Both the position numbers and the translations under genes were made by a program. The notes under the pieces were generated by a model. That model made no database searches. It had not been told where the DNA came from and saw only the letters and a program-made list of their open reading frames with translations. A stretch of DNA of 17,573 nt, taken from contig JAJYQZ010000265.1 of assembly GCA_021794335.1 (NCBI GenBank), positions 1 through 17,573 of the forward strand, read 5' to 3'. Each line of letters opens with the position of its first letter. Position 1 is the first letter of the stretch. The stretch comes from a bacterium (GTDB lineage: Bacteria > SZUA-79 > Acidulodesulfobacterales > Acidulodesulfobacteraceae). Shown in pieces: positions 14,363 to 17,573 of this stretch.

Positions 14363-15574
14363 ATGAAAACTTTAATTTACATCGAAGAGTATGAAATTTA
14401 TCAGTATTTTGACGGCGGTAAATCTATCTTTTTAAGCGGCAATCCGTGTAAGGGAGAAAATGTCAAAGTTGCCGTAATATCCAAGAATATAAATTTTTCC
14501 GTAATTACTCCAAAAAGCGGCAGGCCGTTGAAAAAATCAGGGTTTAATAAATATCTTAACGGATATTACAAAAATGAGTCTTATTTTGCGGCAGGCGACA
14601 ACGGTGCAAAATTCGGAATTTATCATACGCTTACCAAAAATATTAAAAAATACTATTCATTGTGCGCCGTGGATTTTGTTATCCCTTACGACTATCTGGC
14701 AATATTATTTTTAAATAAAAAATTGGGGGCAGAGGGTGAGGTGCCTTTGTTATTCATCGAGGTTACCCTAAACCGGCAAAGCGAAGCGGAGAATATTTAT
14801 AAAGCCATGGCAGTTTCAAACGGATTTAATGTATTTCCCGTGATTAGTTTTAAAGAGGATATGTTTAATGAAAATTTAAACTTCCTGCAAACAAAACTTA
14901 ACTCTAAAGGGATTAAAATAGGTAAAATTTTCACTAATAAAGGTAATGAAAAATTAAGCATTTTATTTTCAGAAGCGGAAGTCGTTAAGTTCAGTTCAAA
15001 AGAATTTTTTGATTTTTTTGACAGCATTGAAAATTCAACTCCGCATTTTGAAAATCCGGATGTTAAATTTAAGAAATTGGATACTAAGAAAACCAGGTTA
15101 AGCAATATGTATATTACGGCGCTAATTCTTTTTATAGCCGCAATGCAATTTGGGATTATATTTTTTAATAATAATATACGCAGTGAAACGAAAAAGATAA
15201 ATTTTTTAAATAATAATATTGCAAACCTTTCCAAAAAAATTGAAAAAGATGAGGAGAAACTCGCTTTTAATAAGCATTTTAGTTCTTTTCATATTGTTAA
15301 TTATTTAAAGCGGCTTATATCGGTATTTCCAAAAGATGCAAAAATCAAAAATCTTATCTTAATCGAATCTAAAAATCATTATATGCTTTACGGCCATGGT
15401 TTTATTGAAGGGGGGTACAGGAAATTTGTCAGAGATTATAATTTGTTAATGCTTAACGGCAATGAGCCGCAGGTACATTTCAACCATGCGCCGCCCGTTA
15501 AAATTCTTCATATCTCTTATGACCTGGATAAATTTAAAAAACCGCGCTTTAATTTTTACGGAAGTTTAAAATGA
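14363..15574 (+). CDS. GspL/MshI-like bitopic assembly protein (PilM-N type architecture)
   Basis: This 403-residue protein has about 245 cytoplasmic residues, one TM helix (about 249-270, MYITALILFIAAMQFGIIFF), a periplasmic coiled coil (about 273-305, NNNIRSETKKINFLNNN) and a C-terminal domain of about 90 residues. That is the layout of GspL and of PilM-PilN type fusions such as MshI. The cytoplasmic part shows no readable actin-like ATPase motif and must be very divergent. GspL-type proteins recruit the assembly ATPase to the membrane and pair with the GspM/PilO-type protein, which here overlaps the 3' end by four bases (ATGA), implying translational coupling. The ribosome binding site is poor, with an AAAGGA about 35 bases upstream only. 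Assignment rests on topology, size and position. Confidence 0.65.
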   Translation: MKTLIYIEEYEIYQYFDGGKSIFLSGNPCKGENVKVAVISKNINFSVITPKSGRPLKKSGFNKYLNGYYKNESYFAAGDNGAKFGIYHTLTKNIKKYYSLCAVDFVIPYDYLAILFLNKKLGAEGEVPLLFIEVTLNRQSEAENIYKAMAVSNGFNVFPVISFKEDMFNENLNFLQTKLNSKGIKIGKIFTNKGNEKLSILFSEAEVVKFSSKEFFDFFDSIENSTPHFENPDVKFKKLDTKKTRLSNMYITALILFIAAMQFGIIFFNNNIRSETKKINFLNNNIANLSKKIEKDEEKLAFNKHFSSFHIVNYLKRLISVFPKDAKIKNLILIESKNHYMLYGHGFIEGGYRKFVRDYNLLMLNGNEPQVHFNHAPPVKILHISYDLDKFKKPRFNFYGSLK

Positions 15575-16197
15575 AAAATTTTAAAAACAAAAAACCGCTT
15601 GTAATATTTCTTCTGTTTTTAACAGCGGTTTACCTTTTTTCTTTTATACTTTTACCGCTGATTCATAGATATTACCTCTTAAATAAAATTTATGCCGCTA
15701 AACTTAATACGGCAAAATTGCTAAAAATCAGACTGATTAATACAAAAAGGGTAAAACTTATAAAATTCAGGGCAGGTTATCACAGGCTTTCAACCAATCT
15801 TTTAACTATATTATCTTATATAAATTATTTAAATAAACTTGGCTGGAACATTAAGGTTAAAATCTCGCATAATAAAAGATTTAAACATATAAATTTTGGC
15901 AAAAAGGCAATAAAAAATGCGCCGGGATTCAAGCGGATGTCGGGACATTCAAAAACATCTTTTACCCCGGGTAATAATTATAATCAAAAAAAACAGGATA
16001 AAATAACGAAATCCGTAATATCTAAAAGAATAACTATCAGCTTAAATAAAGTTTCGAATGTAAGTGTCGTATTTTCATTAATAAAGACATTCAGAGCATT
16101 TCCGGTGGAGATTAAAAAAATATCTATAAATACAAACAAAAATATTAATGTTGTTATGAATCTAAAATTAATCAGCTTGAAAGGGCTCTATAAATAA
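15571..16197 (+). CDS. PilO/GspM/MshJ-like inner-membrane protein
   Basis: This 208-residue, strongly basic protein has a short cytoplasmic N-terminus, one TM helix (about residues 10-31) and a periplasmic part. The segment directly after the TM is helical and Lys/Leu rich and could be a coiled coil (LLNKIYAAKLNTAKLLKIRL). A polar linker (about 110-150) precedes a C-terminal half with the pattern ITISLNKVSNVSVVFSLIKTFRAFPVEI-like beta/alpha, compatible with the small ferredoxin-like fold of PilO and GspM. It overlaps the preceding GspL-like gene by four bases and is followed after two bases by the next gene. Sequence alone is too divergent for a firm family call; the position supports it. Confidence 0.6.
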   Translation: MKNFKNKKPLVIFLLFLTAVYLFSFILLPLIHRYYLLNKIYAAKLNTAKLLKIRLINTKRVKLIKFRAGYHRLSTNLLTILSYINYLNKLGWNIKVKISHNKRFKHINFGKKAIKNAPGFKRMSGHSKTSFTPGNNYNQKKQDKITKSVISKRITISLNKVSNVSVVFSLIKTFRAFPVEIKKISINTNKNINVVMNLKLISLKGLYK

Positions 16198-16199
16198 AT

Positions 16200-16817
16200 A
16201 TGAATGCGGCGGGTACAATCAAATATTTTATAAAAATAATTAAGCAGGCAGCATTGGTCTTTGCGGGTATTTTTTTATTTGCGTTGATTTTAAATCTTAT
16301 CGGAAATAGATTTATTGCGGATTCTGCTTATAGAAGTAAAAGTAAAAAAGGTTTGATTCATAAGGTTTTTCGGGCTACCTTTGTACCTGCTTCGGCTAAA
16401 CCTTCAAAATCGGCTGGATTAAAAGATCTTTTTTATCTTCCAGGTAAAAAAGATAAAAAATTTAATTCACCGTTTGTTTTCCCCTTGTCCAAAAGCCCCA
16501 CAGGGGCAGGCTCTGTTAAAAATAAACCAATCAATTTTACCGGCAGTGCAGGTAATATTGATTTTGACAGATCAACCGCGAATATGCCTGATTTTCTAAA
16601 AAATATAAGAATTAAGGGATTTCCGAACAAAAAGAATTCGCATTTATCCGTGATATTTATAGCCGGTAAAATTGCATTAATTGAAATTGACGGGAGAAGA
16701 TATTATGTTCATTCGGGAGAAAATATAAAAGGCGCATTGATATTAAGGGTTAATCTATCAGGCATAAGCTATTCTCGAAATGGAAAAATAAAAGTAAAGC
16801 ATTTAAGTTTTGATTAG
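16200..16817 (+). CDS. GspC/MshK/PilP-like secretin-linking protein
   Basis: The protein has 205 residues: one N-terminal TM helix (about 15-35), a Lys/Ser/Pro-rich flexible linker (about 42-130) and a compact C-terminal beta domain (about 135-204). The last domain reads LSVIFIAGKIALIEIDGRRY, then YVHSGENIKGALILRVNLSG and a S-R-N-G-K turn, matching the pattern of the homology region of GspC and of PilP/MshK: a Y-x-V-x-x-G-x-x-I-x-G core followed by a V-x-L-x-R-x-G-K hairpin. In known systems this domain binds the secretin N0 domain and so couples inner and outer membranes. There is no lipobox, so it is more like GspC or MshK than the PilP lipoprotein. It is the last gene of the cluster. Confidence 0.65.
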   Translation: MNAAGTIKYFIKIIKQAALVFAGIFLFALILNLIGNRFIADSAYRSKSKKGLIHKVFRATFVPASAKPSKSAGLKDLFYLPGKKDKKFNSPFVFPLSKSPTGAGSVKNKPINFTGSAGNIDFDRSTANMPDFLKNIRIKGFPNKKNSHLSVIFIAGKIALIEIDGRRYYVHSGENIKGALILRVNLSGISYSRNGKIKVKHLSFD

Positions 16818-16841
16818 TTTTAAATTGATTAGTTTTAAATT
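16812..16841 (+). repeat. 15-bp perfect tandem repeat over a stop codon
   Basis: The unit gattagttttaaatt occurs at 16812-16826 and again at 16827-16841. The first copy contains the last codon and TAG stop of the GspC-like gene, so the second copy is non-coding. This is probably a replication-slippage duplication. Confidence 0.9.
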
Positions 16842-16880
16842 TGAAAAAAATTATTCTAATGATATAATAAAGGAGATTAA

Positions 16881-17351
16881 ATGGAACCTGTAAAAAGAGA
16901 AAATGAAATTATGGAAACAAGCTGGTCTATTTCGCCCGAAAAATACTTCGATACAAAATTTGAATATCAGGAAAGATTTTTTAATGAAAAATTCCTTGGC
17001 ATTCAAATTCAGAATAAGGCCGAACATATTATATTAGATAAGAAAATTGACGCCTTGGCTGAACAGAATAAGGCCGAGCATATCTCATTAGATAAAAAAA
17101 TAGACGCATTAGCAGAACAGAATAAGGCCGAACATATTATATTAGATAAGAAAATTGACGCCTTGGCTGAACAGAATAAGGCCGAGCATATCTCATTAGA
17201 TAAAAAAATCGATGCATTAGCAGAACAGAACAAATTCGAACATACAGGTTTGGAAAGGAGAATAGACCGAAATTTTCAAATATCGATGGCGGTTCAAGGG
17301 TTAATTGTTGCTATTCTGGGATTATTGGTAACCCTGCACTTTGTTCGTTAA
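16881..17351 (+). CDS. Repeat-built coiled-coil protein with C-terminal membrane anchor
   Basis: I do not recognise a named family. The 156-residue protein has a polar N-terminus (1-44), then four 18-residue repeats at 45-62, 63-80, 81-98 and 99-116 with consensus NKAEHI(I/S)LDKKIDALAEQ, a degenerate fifth unit starting NKFEHTGLERRID, and a single TM helix (about 133-153, ISMAVQGLIVAILGLLVTLH). A period of 18 equals a heptad plus a hendecad, compatible with a continuous coiled coil with regular Ile/Leu positions. It should be tail-anchored, with the coil in the cytoplasm. ATG 16881 has AAAGGAG six bases upstream. It lies 63 bases after the pilus/secretion cluster on the same strand. It could be a cluster accessory or an unrelated gene; its stop codon overlaps that of the convergent transporter. 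Confidence 0.8.
   Translation: MEPVKRENEIMETSWSISPEKYFDTKFEYQERFFNEKFLGIQIQNKAEHIILDKKIDALAEQNKAEHISLDKKIDALAEQNKAEHIILDKKIDALAEQNKAEHISLDKKIDALAEQNKFEHTGLERRIDRNFQISMAVQGLIVAILGLLVTLHFVR
17013..17228 (+). repeat. Four 54-bp coding repeats arranged as two 108-bp units
   Basis: Units lie at 17013-17066, 17067-17120, 17121-17174 and 17175-17228. Units 1 and 3 are identical (54/54) and units 2 and 4 differ at two bases, whereas neighbouring units differ at many synonymous positions. The array thus arose by an old 54-bp duplication followed by a recent 108-bp duplication. Confidence 0.95.
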
Positions 17352-17573
17352 TGATGCACGGTGTTTTTTAACATAATTGCCGGCACGATGCCTATAAGGC
17401 AGATTGCGCCCGCCGCGATAAACACATCATCGTAGGACTGAACCGATGCGAACATTTGAACGACATTATTTACAATACCGAGTCCTGTGTCGATTCTTGC
17501 CGAGTTTGCCAGTATTCCGACATTTGTTTTAAATAATCCGTTAGAATTAAAATATGATTTTGCCTTAAGAAAT
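17348..17573 (-). CDS. C-terminal part of a DHA2-type MFS drug transporter
   Basis: Seventy-four residues before the stop at 17350-17348 are visible; the rest is beyond the right edge. They include a long polar extracytoplasmic segment with ANSARIDTG and VQMFASVQSYDDVF, then a final hydrophobic helix (FIAAGAICLIGIVPAIML) and a short tail KNTVHH. A Q-S-Y-x-D-V-F segment before a last helix is the usual end of 14-TM EmrB/QacA (DHA2) proton antiporters. With only the C-terminus visible the family call is moderate and the substrate unknown. The stop codon overlaps that of the convergent coiled-coil gene by four bases. Confidence 0.6.
   Translation of the reverse strand, partial: FLKAKSYFNSNGLFKTNVGILANSARIDTGLGIVNNVVQMFASVQSYDDVFIAAGAICLIGIVPAIMLKNTVHH

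Noticed and set aside
16841..16868. TTGAAA-16-TATAAT promoter before the coiled-coil gene
   Set aside because: Transcription would start inside or after the ribosome binding site at 16869-16875, so it would not give a normal mRNA for this gene; probably AT-rich chance.
17013..17228. CRISPR-like array
   Set aside because: The repeats are contiguous, 54 bp, in frame and coding, with no spacers.

Overview
The window is AT-rich DNA, very probably from the chromosome of a Gram-negative bacterium: it encodes an outer-membrane beta-barrel protein, an outer-membrane secretin and an inner-membrane secretion or pilus platform. The base composition and the mixture of type II secretion (T2SS) and MSHA/type IV pilus traits would suit a deltaproteobacterium-like or related candidate-phylum lineage. 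No marker here fixes the taxonomy.

Layout. Bases 1-522 (minus) hold a truncated phosphoribosyltransferase, divergent from a signal-peptide-bearing beta-barrel porin at 698-2092. Bases 2093-2782 are a decayed stretch with a HAD-hydrolase remnant, small hairpins and tiny ORFs, followed by an unrecognised two-TM membrane protein (2783-3613). A Fic-family protein (minus, 3748-4476) has Gln where the catalytic His should be. A spacer with a long hairpin, a possible secreted micro-ORF and a good sigma70 promoter leads to a 12-TM MFS transporter (4941-6212). After it come a frameshifted small minus-strand gene and tRNA-Arg(UCU) with its own promoter.

The core of the window, 7126-16817, is a one-strand cluster of nine genes. 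In order they are a secretin, a GspE/MshE-type ATPase with an MshEN-like N-terminus, a GspF/PilC platform protein, a class III prepilin with a 36-residue leader, a pilin-like protein with an ordinary Sec signal peptide, a large prepilin lacking Glu+5, a GspL/MshI-like bitopic protein, a PilO/GspM/MshJ-like protein and a GspC/MshK/PilP-like protein. The order D-E-F-G-x-K-L-M-C parallels a T2SS operon, while the secretin and ATPase look MSHA-like. ATPase and platform protein would assemble a pilus or pseudopilus from the prepilins; the L/M/C-like proteins would link the inner-membrane machine to the secretin. The window contains no prepilin peptidase and no retraction ATPase.

Downstream, 16881-17351 encodes a coiled-coil, C-terminally membrane-anchored protein built from four 54-bp repeats. 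It converges, with overlapping stop codons, on the C-terminal end of a DHA2-type MFS transporter that runs off the right edge.
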